DNA of 64,000 nucleotides, taken from Rhodopseudomonas pentothenatexigens. GTDB taxonomy: Bacteria > Pseudomonadota > Alphaproteobacteria > Rhizobiales > Xanthobacteraceae. The translations under genes were made by a program, and so were the position numbers. Shown here piece by piece: positions 17,436 through 26,364 of the stretch (position 1 is its first letter; every line of letters begins with the position of its first letter). The DNA is taken from the NCBI RefSeq assembly GCF_900218015.1, contig NZ_UFQQ01000002.1:141688-205687 (forward strand). The letters are read 5' to 3'. The notes under the pieces were generated by a model. That model saw only the letters and a program-made list of their open reading frames with translations. It was not told the origin of the DNA and ran no database searches.

Positions 17436-17645
17436 ATGCGCTCGTATCATCACCGCGATTACTTCTTTCATCCCTGCCAGGCGTGTGGGGCGGTTGCCAA
17501 TCTGACGCGCAACACCCCGGCCGCCGGCGGCAGCGAGCGCCGCACCTACGAGTGCCGCCGCTGCGGACAGGTCAACATCTACGACGTGGCTCCGGAAGCC
17601 GGCACGCCGTGGACCGTGATCGATCAGTCCTCGCCGGTCTCCTGA
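17436..17645 (+). CDS. Small zinc-ribbon-like protein
   Basis: 69 aa from the ATG at 17436; a TTG at 17382 would add 18 residues. Two CxxC pairs (CQACG and CRRCG) separated by about 24 residues form a likely zinc ribbon. Basic and aromatic residues at the N-terminus (MRSYHHRDYFFHP) could contact nucleic acid. The function is unknown. A second two-CxxC protein lies at 26731-26925 but is not obviously homologous beyond the cysteine knuckles. Confidence 0.6.
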   Translation: MRSYHHRDYFFHPCQACGAVANLTRNTPAAGGSERRTYECRRCGQVNIYDVAPEAGTPWTVIDQSSPVS

Positions 17646-17912
17646 CCGCTTCGCTGGCGGCCAGCGAGCGCTGTTCTGGCAAGCGGTGCGCGCGGCCCGG
17701 TCGCGGCTTGCGGCGAACCGCCGGGTCGAGCGCTCGCCTTCCTCCTGATCGGCTCGGGATGCGCATCGGCGCGCGCACACCTCACGGCCCCTCATCGCGA
17801 GCGACCGCATCGCACCGTTTCGAACCATGCGCAGATCCTCGGAGGCCGCCCGACATTGCGGGCAGCGGCGTCCGCGCCTGTCCGGCGAATGGTCGATTGC
17901 GCGCTCGCCGGA

Positions 17913-18026
17913 TCAGTGCCGCGACGCCAGGGCGGCCGCGATCCGGCCCTGGATCACCACGCCGAGCCAGATCACCAGCGTGGACAGGCCGGCCGCGGCC
18001 AGCACCAGAATGTCGGTCTCGCTCAT
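17913..18026 (-). CDS. 37-residue single-pass membrane protein
   Basis: Reads MSETDILVLAAAGLSTLVIW and continues LGVVIQGRIAAALASRH. One hydrophobic helix covers about residues 6-25 and a short basic tail follows. A strong SD (GGAGGAGCG) precedes the ATG, which supports a real gene despite its size. It may associate with a membrane complex, but no partner is identifiable. Confidence 0.55.
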   Translation of the reverse strand: MSETDILVLAAAGLSTLVIWLGVVIQGRIAAALASRH

Positions 18027-18194
18027 CGGATCGCTCCTCCGTCGGGACGGGCGGCACGCCGTCCGGCCGCCGCCACGGGAGCGTCGCAGCCGCGACGCCT
18101 GCCGGAGACGATTATCTGCACGGCCACGACCGGCGGCGTTGACGCCGGTCAACAGCGGCGCGGCCGCTGCGGTAACGGCCTGCCGGAAAGGCCG

Positions 18195-18305
18195 TCACAG
18201 CCACCGCGCCAGCACGGTGAGGTTGACGGCACAGGCGGTCAGCAGGACCAGCGTCAGGCCGAACGGTGCGCCATCGATGCGGGTTTTCAGGATCGTCGTC
18301 ATCAT
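18195..18305 (-). CDS. 36-residue single-pass membrane protein (possible)
   Basis: Starts MMTTILKTRIDGAPFGLTLV and continues through LLTACAVNLTVLARWL before a TGA. One hydrophobic helix occupies residues 15-33. No strong SD is seen before either of the two adjacent ATG codons. It lies 169 bases upstream of the 37-residue membrane protein gene on the same strand, so the pair may be co-transcribed. Existence is less certain than for its neighbour. Confidence 0.35.
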   Translation of the reverse strand: MMTTILKTRIDGAPFGLTLVLLTACAVNLTVLARWL

Positions 18306-18553
18306 GTCGGAACCCGTGGACATGACCGGACCATCGGGTGATTCTAGCGCCGGAGTCCCAAGCGATATTTTTCGCCGGATTCAACCCTCGTTAACCTTCG
18401 ATTCCCGGCTTTGTCCGTCTTGGCCGCCCACTCCGCCGGGCCGATTGTCGAGCTGTGCCCGGCGCGTTTTTTTTGGCCCGGAAGATCGTTTGATTGACCG
18501 TCGCTTCAGGTTGAACGGTACAATTGCGAACTCCTCGCAATGAGAGCGTAGCT

Positions 18554-18691
18554 ATGGAACGCTTTGTCAGAAATGAGAATATCAAGCGGTACCGCGACCT
18601 TCTCAAGACCGAGATCGACCCCGACAAGCGGCGCGTGATTCAGAAGCTGCTGGCCGAAGAAGAAGCGAAAGAGCTCGCGTCGGAACGTTGA
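18554..18691 (+). CDS. 45-residue charged helical protein
   Basis: Reads MERFVRNENIKRYRDLLKTE and continues IDPDKRRVIQKLLAEEEAKELASER. It is soluble, strongly charged and entirely helix-forming. Codon use (third-position G/C) is coding-like and a tight stop is followed by a terminator-like hairpin. Similar very short proteins are frequent and conserved in the Bradyrhizobium group, but the function is unknown. Confidence 0.6.
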   Translation: MERFVRNENIKRYRDLLKTEIDPDKRRVIQKLLAEEEAKELASER

Positions 18692-18732
18692 GGCCGCCTG
18701 GACTGCCCGCCTGTTTCATCCGTCAGGGAGCG

Positions 18733-18760
18733 CGTCCTGGCCGTTCAATCGGCCAGGACG
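18733..18760. terminator. Hairpin between convergent genes
   Basis: A perfect 11-base-pair stem (CGTCCTGGCCG with CGGCCAGGACG) closes a 6-base loop about 40 bases past the stop of the 45-residue gene. No T-run follows, so termination strength is uncertain. Confidence 0.55.
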
Positions 18761-18782
18761 TGTCGCTTCAGGTCCCTCGGCG

Positions 18783-18817
18783 GGCTGTCCCGATCAGCAA
18801 AGCTGATGCGGACAGCC
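18783..18817. terminator. Two-part hairpin after the outer membrane protein gene
   Basis: GGCTGTCC pairs with GGACAGCC, and inside it ATCAGC pairs with GCTGAT around an AAA loop, giving a long interrupted stem. It lies 21-55 bases past the outer membrane protein stop on the minus strand. No T-run is present. Confidence 0.5.
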
Positions 18818-18837
18818 GCCGATGTCGCGCGGCCCGA

Positions 18838-19560
18838 TCAGTATTTGGCGACCGAGGGTCCGCCCCAGCCGAACCGGTAGTTGATACCGGCCTTGACGGT
18901 GTGCTCGTCGTTGCGGAACGAGGTGCCGATCACGTCGGCCGGGCCGCCGGTGAAGGTGGTGTCGCCGAACTTGTAGTACTGGTACTCGACCTTGGCCGAC
19001 CAGCTCGGCGCGAACAGATACTCCAGGCCGGCGCCGACGGTATAGCCGTCGTTGCGGCTGCCGCTGGTGGTGTAGCCGGACGGCACGCCGCCGAGCGATG
19101 CGACGCTGAGATCGCTGTCGCGCCAGGCGTAGCCGCCCTTGGCGTAGACCAGCGTCGGGCCCCAGGCATAGCCGAGCCGGCCGGTGACCGAGCCGAGGCC
19201 GCGGGTGTCTTCGGTCGCGGTGCTGCCGCCGGGGAAGATCACGCCGGTGTTGTTGGACGACATCCAGCTGTACTGGGCCTCGATACCGATCACCCAATTG
19301 GTGGCGAACTGATAGTCCGCGCCGCCCTGGACGCCGCCGAAGAACCGGCCGGAATTGCCCGGAATGCTGTTGTCGCCGGCCCAGGCGCCGCCGACATGAC
19401 CGCCGACATAGAAGCCGGTCCAATTATACACCACCTCGGGCGCCGTATAGGCGGGCGCCGCCTTGGTGTAGGGCCGCGGCGGCAGGTCGGCCGCGAAGGC
19501 GGGAGCGGACAGCGCGATCACCGCCGCTGCGCCGAGCAGAGTGTTCTTCATCGTGGTCAT
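18838..19560 (-). CDS. Outer membrane beta-barrel protein (Omp25/31-like)
   Basis: 240 aa. A signal peptide (MKNTLLGAAAVIALSAPAFA-ADLPPRPYTKAAPAY) is followed by the linker typical of rhizobial small porins. The barrel begins at YNWTGFYVGGHVGGAW; repeated amphipathic beta strands follow, such as YQFATNWVIGIEAQYSW, and it ends with an aromatic strand (INYRFGWGGPSVAKY). The ATG at 19560 has a GGAGGGA SD; upstream codons in the frame are not signal-like. It is probably an abundant structural outer membrane protein of eight strands. A double hairpin follows the stop. Confidence 0.9.
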   Translation of the reverse strand: MTTMKNTLLGAAAVIALSAPAFAADLPPRPYTKAAPAYTAPEVVYNWTGFYVGGHVGGAWAGDNSIPGNSGRFFGGVQGGADYQFATNWVIGIEAQYSWMSSNNTGVIFPGGSTATEDTRGLGSVTGRLGYAWGPTLVYAKGGYAWRDSDLSVASLGGVPSGYTTSGSRNDGYTVGAGLEYLFAPSWSAKVEYQYYKFGDTTFTGGPADVIGTSFRNDEHTVKAGINYRFGWGGPSVAKY

Positions 19561-19753
19561 CGTCGTCCCTCCTTCGATGCGTTCCGATGTGCTCAAAACA
19601 GCATGGCAATGGTTTGGTTGCCCGGTGGCGACGGCGCAGCATTCATTCAGCAGCACTGTGACGACGCCGCAACAGACGGGAACCCGGCCGTGCCGAAATT
19701 CGCAGCAGAGGCTCGCATCAGCTTAGTCGCGGCGGATTGCGGATCGGTCGGGA

Positions 19754-20173
19754 TCAGCGCGACAATTTTTCCAGTGCGGGGAACGGCGCATAAACCACCC
19801 CGGTGCACAGCTCGCCGGCCTGCGGCGCGACCCGGTCGAGCCGGCCGTCGACATGGACGATCGCCATGTCCTGCAGCGTACCGCCGCGCGGCGTGAAGCG
19901 CAGGCACGACACCCAGCGCGTCCGGCCGTCGACCGGGCGCTGCACCGGCTCGGCCATCGCGGCGTCGCGCAGGCCGGCCGGGTTGTTCAGATAGGTGCGC
20001 AGGAACGCCGGGATCTCGCTGCGATAGTTCTGCGGAAACGGCTGCGGCGGATCGCTGTCGAACGACGCCGAGCCGCCGATCGCGCAGGCGCCGAGCAGCG
20101 CCGCGAGCGGCAGCGCCAGGGCGGCGCGCAGCGGCAGCCGGAACTGTGGGGACGCGGCGGAACGGCGAAGCAT
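19754..20173 (-). CDS. Predicted lipoprotein of unknown function
   Basis: 139 aa. The lipobox LLGAC follows a hydrophobic stretch (LRAALALPLAALLGAC). The mature part carries FPQNYRSEIPAFLRTYLNNP and CLRFTPRGG, features common to small rhizobial lipoproteins. The open frame extends upstream to 21238, but that part is antisense to NAD kinase and not coding. The ATG at 20173 places the signal sequence correctly. The C-terminal mature Cys pair may form a disulfide. Confidence 0.8.
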   Translation of the reverse strand: MLRRSAASPQFRLPLRAALALPLAALLGACAIGGSASFDSDPPQPFPQNYRSEIPAFLRTYLNNPAGLRDAAMAEPVQRPVDGRTRWVSCLRFTPRGGTLQDMAIVHVDGRLDRVAPQAGELCTGVVYAPFPALEKLSR

Positions 20174-20359
20174 GGCCCATTGCCATAGCGCGGCGGGCGG
20201 CGAAATCAAAGACCGGACGGCCGCGCGCCGCCGCGGCGCAGCGCGCGGCGCCGGGCCCGGCTCGACAAGGCGGGGAAAGCTCGTATAGACGACGGCGGTG
20301 AATGGCGGCCGGCACCGCGCCGCCGGCCCGCCGTCCGCCGCCGCCAGAGGCCGCCTTCG

Positions 20360-21184
20360 ATGAGCACGTCCGCGCGGCAAGACCGCACCCCGTCGTCCCG
20401 CCCCGCTTCGCCGCGCATCGCGACCGACCGCATCGCCTTCGTCGCCTCGACCAGCGCCGAGGCGCAGGCCGCGCTGGCGCAGCTGGTGCAGCTCTACGGC
20501 AATGCCGAGCCGCAGGACGCCGATGTCGTGGTCGCGCTCGGCGGCGACGGCCTGATGCTGCAGACGCTGCATCAGCAGATGCGCAGCGGCAAGCCGATCT
20601 ACGGCATGCATCGCGGCACCGTCGGCTTTTTGATGAACGAATATTCGACGGTCGATCTGCGCACCCGTCTCGCCGCCGCGCGCGAGACCGTGATCCATCC
20701 GCTGTTGATGCGCGCCACCGACATCTACGGCGAGGTGCACATCCATCACGCCATCAACGAGGTGTCGCTGTTTCGCCAGACCCATCAGGCGGCGCGGCTG
20801 CGCATCATCATCGACGAGCGCGAGCGGATGAGCGAATTGGTCGCCGACGGCATCCTGGTCGCGACCCCGGCCGGCTCGACCGCCTACAATCTGTCGGCGC
20901 AGGGCCCGATCCTGCCGATCAACGCGCAGCTGTTGGCACTGACCCCGATCTCGCCGTTCCGCCCGCGGCGCTGGCGCGGCGCGCTGTTGCCCGACAGCGC
21001 CTTCGTGGTGATCGAGGTGCTCGAAGTCGACAAGCGCCCGGTCGCCGCCGTCGCCGACCACGACGAAGCCCGCGACGTCCGCCGCGTCGAAGTGATCTCC
21101 GACAAGACCATCGCGATGCGCATGCTGTTCGATCCGGGGCACAGTCTGGAGGAGCGGATCTTGAGCGAGCAGTTTGGGTATTGA
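20360..21184 (+). CDS. nadK: NAD kinase
   Basis: 274 aa. Phosphorylates NAD to NADP. The GGDG motif (G61-G64, in [14 protein letters not shown]) begins the nucleotide site. A helix with HINE-like Asn-Glu ([11 protein letters not shown]) and the conserved glycine-rich [16 protein letters not shown] segment are present, as in other NadK proteins. The C-terminal beta-rich domain ends at EQFGY. The N-terminal 20 residues are Ser/Arg-rich and probably disordered; a start a few codons downstream cannot be excluded. Confidence 0.94.
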   Translation: MSTSARQDRTPSSRPASPRIATDRIAFVASTSAEAQAALAQLVQLYGNAEPQDADVVVALGGDGLMLQTLHQQMRSGKPIYGMHRGTVGFLMNEYSTVDLRTRLAAARETVIHPLLMRATDIYGEVHIHHAINEVSLFRQTHQAARLRIIIDERERMSELVADGILVATPAGSTAYNLSAQGPILPINAQLLALTPISPFRPRRWRGALLPDSAFVVIEVLEVDKRPVAAVADHDEARDVRRVEVISDKTIAMRMLFDPGHSLEERILSEQFGY

Positions 21185-21267
21185 GGGATTTTGTGGGTAG
21201 CGGCTGCCGCCCCTCTCATGGAGCCGGGAAACAGTCATTCGAAAGCCCGGCGGTAGCGCCCACGGCG

Positions 21268-21555
21268 TCAGGCAGCCTGCAGCCGCGCCAGCTCGGCAGC
21301 GAACTCGAAGCGAAGCTGATCGGCTTCATCGTCGGGCAGCCAGTTTGCCATCTGCGGAAACACCGTCCGATAGTATGAGAGCTTGCGCGGTTCCCACGGA
21401 AGCGTGCTGGCAGCCCGCGCCTCAGCAAGAATCTGCAGCAACTCGTTGCGCACCTTGTCGGGATCGGCACGGTACACCGGCGTGGGCCGGTCCTCGTCGA
21501 ACAATTCGGCTTGCGGATCGGAAGCGAACAAATCGCCTTGGCGGGATGATGCCAT
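21268..21555 (-). CDS. Conserved small hypothetical protein
   Basis: 95 aa from the ATG at 21555, beginning MASSRQGDLFASDPQAELFD. The N-terminal half has the short motif GDLF and a repeated F-D acidic pattern. The C-terminal half (PWEPRKLSYYRTVFPQMANWL) is helical and ends LARLQAA. Proteins of this type are widespread in rhizobia and their relatives with no known role. The gene converges on nadK. Confidence 0.7.
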   Translation of the reverse strand: MASSRQGDLFASDPQAELFDEDRPTPVYRADPDKVRNELLQILAEARAASTLPWEPRKLSYYRTVFPQMANWLPDDEADQLRFEFAAELARLQAA

Positions 21556-21695
21556 CGCGTAATGGGACTCGCGGTTGACGATGTTTCCGCATCTTGCGCG
21601 GATGCGCGGCGCTGTCGAGAGCACGCGGTCGTTTGTCCCCACCTGTCCGATCAATTCTTCTCGGTTGACTTGGCAGCGAACGCCTTGGCGTCGAT

Positions 21696-24600
21696 CTAAG
21701 CAAGCGCGCCTGCGTCGATCAGATCGTCGCGCGAAAACAGATGTGAAGCGCAGACGCGGTCGAGCAAATCAGCCTGTGCGGACTCCAACTCGATAAGTCG
21801 CCCCAGCACGTTGAGCAAATCCAGAAGATCGCTGGTGTATTCGGCGAGCCAGCCATCCGGCTGGATGGAGTCGAGCGGCGATGGCGGACGCTTGTCGGCA
21901 ATAATCGGCTTTGTACGATCCCTACGCCGATCACTGAACCATTCCCAAACAACCTTCTTGCCCGAAACTTCGTAAGCCCACATTTCCGGCGTTACGTTCT
22001 CTACAAAACCCTCGCCAATCTTCAATCGCTTAGTTGCGGGATCGTAAGAGATGCTGTCGGGCAGCGGCTCCGGCGCCGAGGGAATCGCGCCCTCGGCCGG
22101 AATGCGCGGCGCACTTGCCTTCGGCAGACGCGGCGTCTGTTTCGGCCGTCCAGCGGCCGGATTGGCGAAACGCTCGCCGTAGCAGTGCAGCCAGATCACT
22201 TCGCCTCCGAGGTTTACGGCCTCGTCGAACAACGCAGCATCCGCAGTTATCGGCAAACGCAGACCCGGCTGCACCAAATCCGCAGCGAAGCGCGCAGTAA
22301 AGGCCGGATGTGCCATCAGCGCCGCAATATAAGCCATCACGTCTTCGGCCTTGACCGCTTTACCAAATCGCTCAGCTAGGAAGGCCAGCAGGACGGGTTT
22401 GATGTTGGACTCCGTCGCATTGCGGTCGGCCCAAAGCGGAAACACACGTCCGCCGCGGCCATTGTAGTGATGCAGATCGGGAATAAGCTCTGTCAGGGTC
22501 AATGCTGGACCTGAAGTCGGCGATCGATCCTCCGGTGCGGTCAAAAACAACTGCCGCGAAGAATAACAATTCCAAAGCGTTGGGTTCGGCCGATTGATGA
22601 CCCGATTGTCTGGGATGATCCATTGGCGATTGAACGAGCGAAAAGCATAAGCGGTCGGCGCAACGAGAGATGGATCTGCGTTCACCGAAGCGGAATGATA
22701 CGCGTGACCATGAAGGCCTTTGCTTGTCGGCTTTGATGGAGTCTTGTCGCCACCTTCATGCGGATGAAACAACAACTCCTTCTTTGCAGGATCTTTCTCC
22801 GAGACAAGTCGATCCCATCTCGAAGCCAGCGAGGTTCGGTCGGGTGCGATGATCCACGTGCGGCCCGGCATCACTCCCGAACCATCGTAAAGAAACAATT
22901 CTTGGATCTTGGGCAGGGTCGACCAAAAGCCGACGGCCGCGGGCATGAAAGGGTCGCGTCCGCCAGACGGACAATCCAGCCAAGCATCATCAGCGAGAGC
23001 GATGAGACTTAATGCTGCGAACTTGTCCTCCCGGCGCCCTTTTGGCAGTGCGCGGAATTTTACGCGGGCAGGTTCTGAGGCCGCTTTCCCGAGCTTACGC
23101 GCCGCCAGGACGATGCTGACGGGTTGCTGAACACCTTGAAAGACACGCGTCGATACTTCCGGCTGGTGACCGTCCGGCGAGCAGTCTACGACCCAGATAT
23201 CCGAGCAGCTCTCACGCAGATCAGCGCGCATTTTCTCGAAACCAGGACCGTTGAGGAACCCGGCGACGGTGATAAAGCACACGATCCCTTCCTGATCCTT
23301 GTCGGGGAATCCTGTAGCGGCGTAGTTGCCGTTACCGAACACCTTCCATGTCGCCCACCGCCAAAAATACACATAAAGATTCTTGAGATGCTTGGCGTGA
23401 GTGCCGACGCCCCATTCCTTGGGCGGCTTCCACCGGTCCATCGGGGCGACCAGATCGCCGCCGGAACCGCTTTCGATCCAGCCTCCGCGCCCCTTGGCTT
23501 TTTCTTTGTAAGGCGGATTTCCAATCACGACCGTGATCGGCTTGTCCTTCTTGACGGCGTTGGCCTCGCGGCGCGATTTCGCGATCGGCTCGTAAACTTG
23601 GCCAAGCGATTCTTCTTCAACGAATGGATTGCCCAACGTGTCGGAGATGAACAGATTCAGTTCCGGAATTTCCGGCAACGGATTGGTCTTTGTTGCGACC
23701 AGTGCCTGCATCTCGGCGATCAAGCGGAGCTGCGCGACGGCGAACGGGCCGAACTGCAACTCAAATCCGAACAAGCGTTTCGCCGCCGCTCCGATTGCGC
23801 CACGCACCGCGCCTTCGCCCTCATCATCCTTCACAGTCTCCGCAATCTTGCGTAGCACGCCGAGCAGGAATGTGCCGGTGCCGACGGCAGGATCGGCCAC
23901 TGTCACGTCGGGTGACGCGAAGCCCTTCGGGCGTTCGAACAGCTCTCCGCGGAGCGCCTCGTCGGCGAGGCGAACCATCGCGGCGACGACTTCCGGCGGC
24001 GTGTAGTATGAGCCGGTCTTCTTGCGTAGCGTGTTGTCGTAAACCTCGAGGAAGTCTTCGTAGAAATAGAGCCACGCCTCTGGCTTGTCCTTACTGATGA
24101 TATGCCAATTTACTTCGCCGAGCACACGGGTCAGGGTACCGAGCGAGGTCTTCAGCGCCTGCTGATTGTCATCGTCGTCAGTAAGTAGCCGCAACGCCGT
24201 GCCAATCAGAGTGTTAGACTTGCGTAATTCCTGCGCAGCTGCGTCGATGCCCTTGTTCAGCGAAATATCCTTGGCGCGCGCAACCAGGAGACCAAACGTC
24301 ACCGCCTGCGCATAGCCGTCGGCGAACTGTGCGTTGTCGGCCTGCGGAAACAGAAGATGGCGCCAATCCTTGGCGAGCTCGGTGAGCCCGGCGCTGCCGA
24401 GTTCGAGCTGTTCGATCACCTCGTCGCGGAGCAGCCGGCACAACCGCGCGCTGACCTGGGCTAGTGCCTTGGCCGATTTCGGTGCGATCGGACTCCATTG
24501 CAGGAAGGTAGCGATCAGCGGCGCCAACGTGGCTGGCGCCGTAAGCTTGGCGCCTGCAGTTTCGACGTCCCCGTCGAGGTGGACCGGCTTGTCGATCAGC

Positions 24601-25064
24601 ACGCCGTCGCGCCAGAGGCTAAAGCTGTTGCCATCGGTGTAGAGCAGATTGGGCAGGGATTTCAGCTTGTCCCATTGCGCCTTGTCGTGGGGGTCTGAGA
24701 ATCTGCGCGGATCAGCACCTTTGCCCGGCGCCTTGACCTCGATGAAACCGATCAGTGCGTTATGGAGAGTGACCGCGTAATCTGGGCGAATCTTGAGATC
24801 GCCGAGCGCGGTCTCGCCAACGAGGCCGAGAGCTGTCGGCGGCAGGCCGCCGAGTTCGGCCAGTGCATGAAGCAATCTCTCCAGCGGAGCGCGAAGCTGA
24901 TCTTCCGGTGCGCCACTGACTGCTGGATTCGACAGCTTGGATTTCGCCGCGGCGCCGAATTCCGCCACGGCGCTTTCGACCGACTTCGCCGCCAACTTCC
25001 AACCCCTAAAAAGAGTCCCGCGCGCTTTCTTCATTTCGCTACTAGAAATTTTCGGCACACACAA
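21696..25064 (-). CDS. Single-chain restriction-modification enzyme (nuclease plus N6-adenine methyltransferase)
   Basis: Up to 1122 aa; the start may be the GTG at 25064 or 25058, or the ATG at 25034. An N-terminal PD-(D/E)xK-like nuclease is suggested by D95 in KIRPDYAV and E109-V-K111 in GFIEVKAPG. The methyltransferase follows with YYTPPEVV, SAM motif I DPAVGTGTFL (391-400) and catalytic NPPY (516-519). The C-terminal third (about 700-1122) resembles the specificity region of type ISP/IIG enzymes. No helicase domain and no separate R or S gene are present, so it fits a type IIG-like organisation. Base composition is visibly lower in GC than its neighbours and REP-like repeats flank one side, consistent with horizontal acquisition. 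Confidence 0.82.
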   Translation of the reverse strand: MCVPKISSSEMKKARGTLFRGWKLAAKSVESAVAEFGAAAKSKLSNPAVSGAPEDQLRAPLERLLHALAELGGLPPTALGLVGETALGDLKIRPDYAVTLHNALIGFIEVKAPGKGADPRRFSDPHDKAQWDKLKSLPNLLYTDGNSFSLWRDGVLIDKPVHLDGDVETAGAKLTAPATLAPLIATFLQWSPIAPKSAKALAQVSARLCRLLRDEVIEQLELGSAGLTELAKDWRHLLFPQADNAQFADGYAQAVTFGLLVARAKDISLNKGIDAAAQELRKSNTLIGTALRLLTDDDDNQQALKTSLGTLTRVLGEVNWHIISKDKPEAWLYFYEDFLEVYDNTLRKKTGSYYTPPEVVAAMVRLADEALRGELFERPKGFASPDVTVADPAVGTGTFLLGVLRKIAETVKDDEGEGAVRGAIGAAAKRLFGFELQFGPFAVAQLRLIAEMQALVATKTNPLPEIPELNLFISDTLGNPFVEEESLGQVYEPIAKSRREANAVKKDKPITVVIGNPPYKEKAKGRGGWIESGSGGDLVAPMDRWKPPKEWGVGTHAKHLKNLYVYFWRWATWKVFGNGNYAATGFPDKDQEGIVCFITVAGFLNGPGFEKMRADLRESCSDIWVVDCSPDGHQPEVSTRVFQGVQQPVSIVLAARKLGKAASEPARVKFRALPKGRREDKFAALSLIALADDAWLDCPSGGRDPFMPAAVGFWSTLPKIQELFLYDGSGVMPGRTWIIAPDRTSLASRWDRLVSEKDPAKKELLFHPHEGGDKTPSKPTSKGLHGHAYHSASVNADPSLVAPTAYAFRSFNRQWIIPDNRVINRPNPTLWNCYSSRQLFLTAPEDRSPTSGPALTLTELIPDLHHYNGRGGRVFPLWADRNATESNIKPVLLAFLAERFGKAVKAEDVMAYIAALMAHPAFTARFAADLVQPGLRLPITADAALFDEAVNLGGEVIWLHCYGERFANPAAGRPKQTPRLPKASAPRIPAEGAIPSAPEPLPDSISYDPATKRLKIGEGFVENVTPEMWAYEVSGKKVVWEWFSDRRRDRTKPIIADKRPPSPLDSIQPDGWLAEYTSDLLDLLNVLGRLIELESAQADLLDRVCASHLFSRDDLIDAGALA

Positions 25065-25143
25065 CCTTACGAAGGCCGTGGCTTCGACTGGGTCGCATAG
25101 CGCTCCCGTCCGACGTGGATGGGCAGCTACGACCTATCCGCTT

Positions 25144-25262
25144 GTCGTCCCCACGCGGGCGGGGCCCCATGCGCTGCAGCGTCTCGATTGAAGTCTTGCG
25201 GCAGACGCCTTGCCTCACCGGCAAAGCCAGGGGATATGGGTCCCCGCCTGCACGGGGACGAC
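25144..25262. repeat. Inverted pair of a REP-like element, type 2
   Basis: A 27-base element beginning GTCGTCCCC and ending CCCAT occurs at 25144-25170 and, inverted, at 25236-25262. The two match at 23 of 27 positions. Each carries GC-rich self-complementary arms (CCCC/GGGG). Such paired palindromes resemble dispersed REP/BIME elements. Confidence 0.6.
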
Positions 25263-25324
25263 ACGGAGCGGAGGCTGCGGCCGAACGATTGATCTGCCGG
25301 TGAACGCAAACTTCATCGCCAGAG

Positions 25325-25363
25325 ATTCCGGGTTCGCGAGCCTTGCTCGCGCCCCGGAATGAC
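25325..25363 (+). repeat. REP-like palindrome, type 1, single copy
   Basis: 39-base imperfect palindrome that opens ATTCCGGGTTCGCGAG and closes CGCCCCGGAATGAC. The same element recurs at 26305, 28309, 28385, 39488 and 39564. Confidence 0.8.
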
Positions 25364-25435
25364 GTGGGGAGAGGCCGCGAGGTGTGGCTTGTGTTGTCGC
25401 CCTTGAATGGCCTGCGGTCCGCAGGCGCCGCGCCG

Positions 25436-26140
25436 TCACACCGCCCGCGTCAGGCCACCGTCCACCCGGATGTTCTGGCCGGTGATGTAGGCGGCGCCGT
25501 CGGAGGCGAGGAAGGCGATGGTGGCGGCGATTTCGGCGCTCGTGCCGTAGCGCTTCATCGGCACGGTGTCGCGGCGTTGCTCGGTGGCGGGCAGGCTGTC
25601 GATCCAGCCGGGCAGCACGTTGTTCATCCGGACGTTGTCGGCGGCGTATTGGTCGGCGAAGATCTTGGTGTAGGCGGCGAGCCCGGCCCGCGCCACCGCC
25701 GAGGTCGGAAACATCGCGCTCGGCTCGAACGCCCAGGCGGTCGAGATGTTGATGATGGCGCCGGCCTTCTGCTGCTGCATGATCGGCGCCACCAGCCGGG
25801 TGGCGCGGACAACGTTAAGGAAATAGACGTCGAGCCCCTGATGCCACTGCTCGTCGGTGATCTCGAGGATCGGCGCGCGCGGGCCGTGGCCGGCGCTGTT
25901 GACCAGCACGTCGATGCGGCCCCACTGCGCCATCGCTTGATCGACCAGCCGCTTCAGATCGTCGTTCGACTGGTTCGATCCGGTGACGCCGAAGCCGCCG
26001 AGCTCACGCGCCAACGCCTCGCCCTTGCCGGACGACGACAGCACCGCGACGCGAAAGCCGTCCGCGGCCAGCCGGCGCGCCGCCGCAGCGCCCATGCCGC
26101 TGCCGCCCGCGGTGATCAGGGCCACTTTGTCGACTGCCAT
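25436..26140 (-). CDS. SDR-fold protein with altered catalytic Tyr/Lys
   Basis: 234 aa from the ATG at 26140 (SD GGAGG). The Rossmann cofactor motif is ITAGGSGMGAAAARRLA; NSAGHG replaces the usual NNAG and INIS carries the usual catalytic Ser region. At the YxxxK site the aligned sequence is SAVAR, so Tyr and Lys appear replaced by Ser and Arg. The tail ITGQNIRVDGGLTRAV is typical. It is therefore SDR-shaped but may use a different chemistry or act as a non-enzymatic partner. This subfamily seems recurrent in rhizobia by memory, so the change is unlikely to be a sequencing error. No pathway context is visible. Confidence 0.85.
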   Translation of the reverse strand: MAVDKVALITAGGSGMGAAAARRLAADGFRVAVLSSSGKGEALARELGGFGVTGSNQSNDDLKRLVDQAMAQWGRIDVLVNSAGHGPRAPILEITDEQWHQGLDVYFLNVVRATRLVAPIMQQQKAGAIINISTAWAFEPSAMFPTSAVARAGLAAYTKIFADQYAADNVRMNNVLPGWIDSLPATEQRRDTVPMKRYGTSAEIAATIAFLASDGAAYITGQNIRVDGGLTRAV

Positions 26141-26304
26141 GCTTGCCTCCGTCTGCTGCTGCGGGCCGGCACCGGCCTGCCCCGTGCGTGATAGCAGCAA
26201 CGGCGGAGCGCGCGAACCGCTTCGCGGCACGGCGCAGGATCACGAGGCAATCACAGAAGAACGGCGCGCGCTTCACGACATGGCGGGTCGCATCGCCGAG
26301 CGAG

Positions 26305-26343
26305 ATTCCGGGTTCGCGAGCGTTGCTCGCGCCCCGGAATGAC
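26305..26343 (+). repeat. REP-like palindrome, type 1, single copy
   Basis: Differs from the copy at 25325-25363 by one base in the loop (GAGCGTTG against GAGCCTTG). It lies just downstream of the 55-residue membrane protein gene. Confidence 0.8.
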
Positions 26344-26364
26344 ATTGGAAAGCGGCCGGAGGGC

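Larger units (their letters stand above)
25065..25435. other. Intergenic repeat-bearing region
   Basis: 370 bases with no credible gene. It contains an inverted pair of a 27-base element and one copy of the common 39-base REP-like palindrome. The R-M promoter should lie near 25065-25110. Confidence 0.6.

Noticed and set aside
19754-21238. 494-codon minus-strand frame
   Set aside because: Only the last 139 codons (from 20173) look like a protein, a lipoprotein. The remainder is antisense to NAD kinase.
21696-25064. BREX or DISARM defence island
   Set aside because: There is only one methyltransferase-nuclease gene; no helicase, PglZ, Lon-like or phospholipase partner lies next to it.
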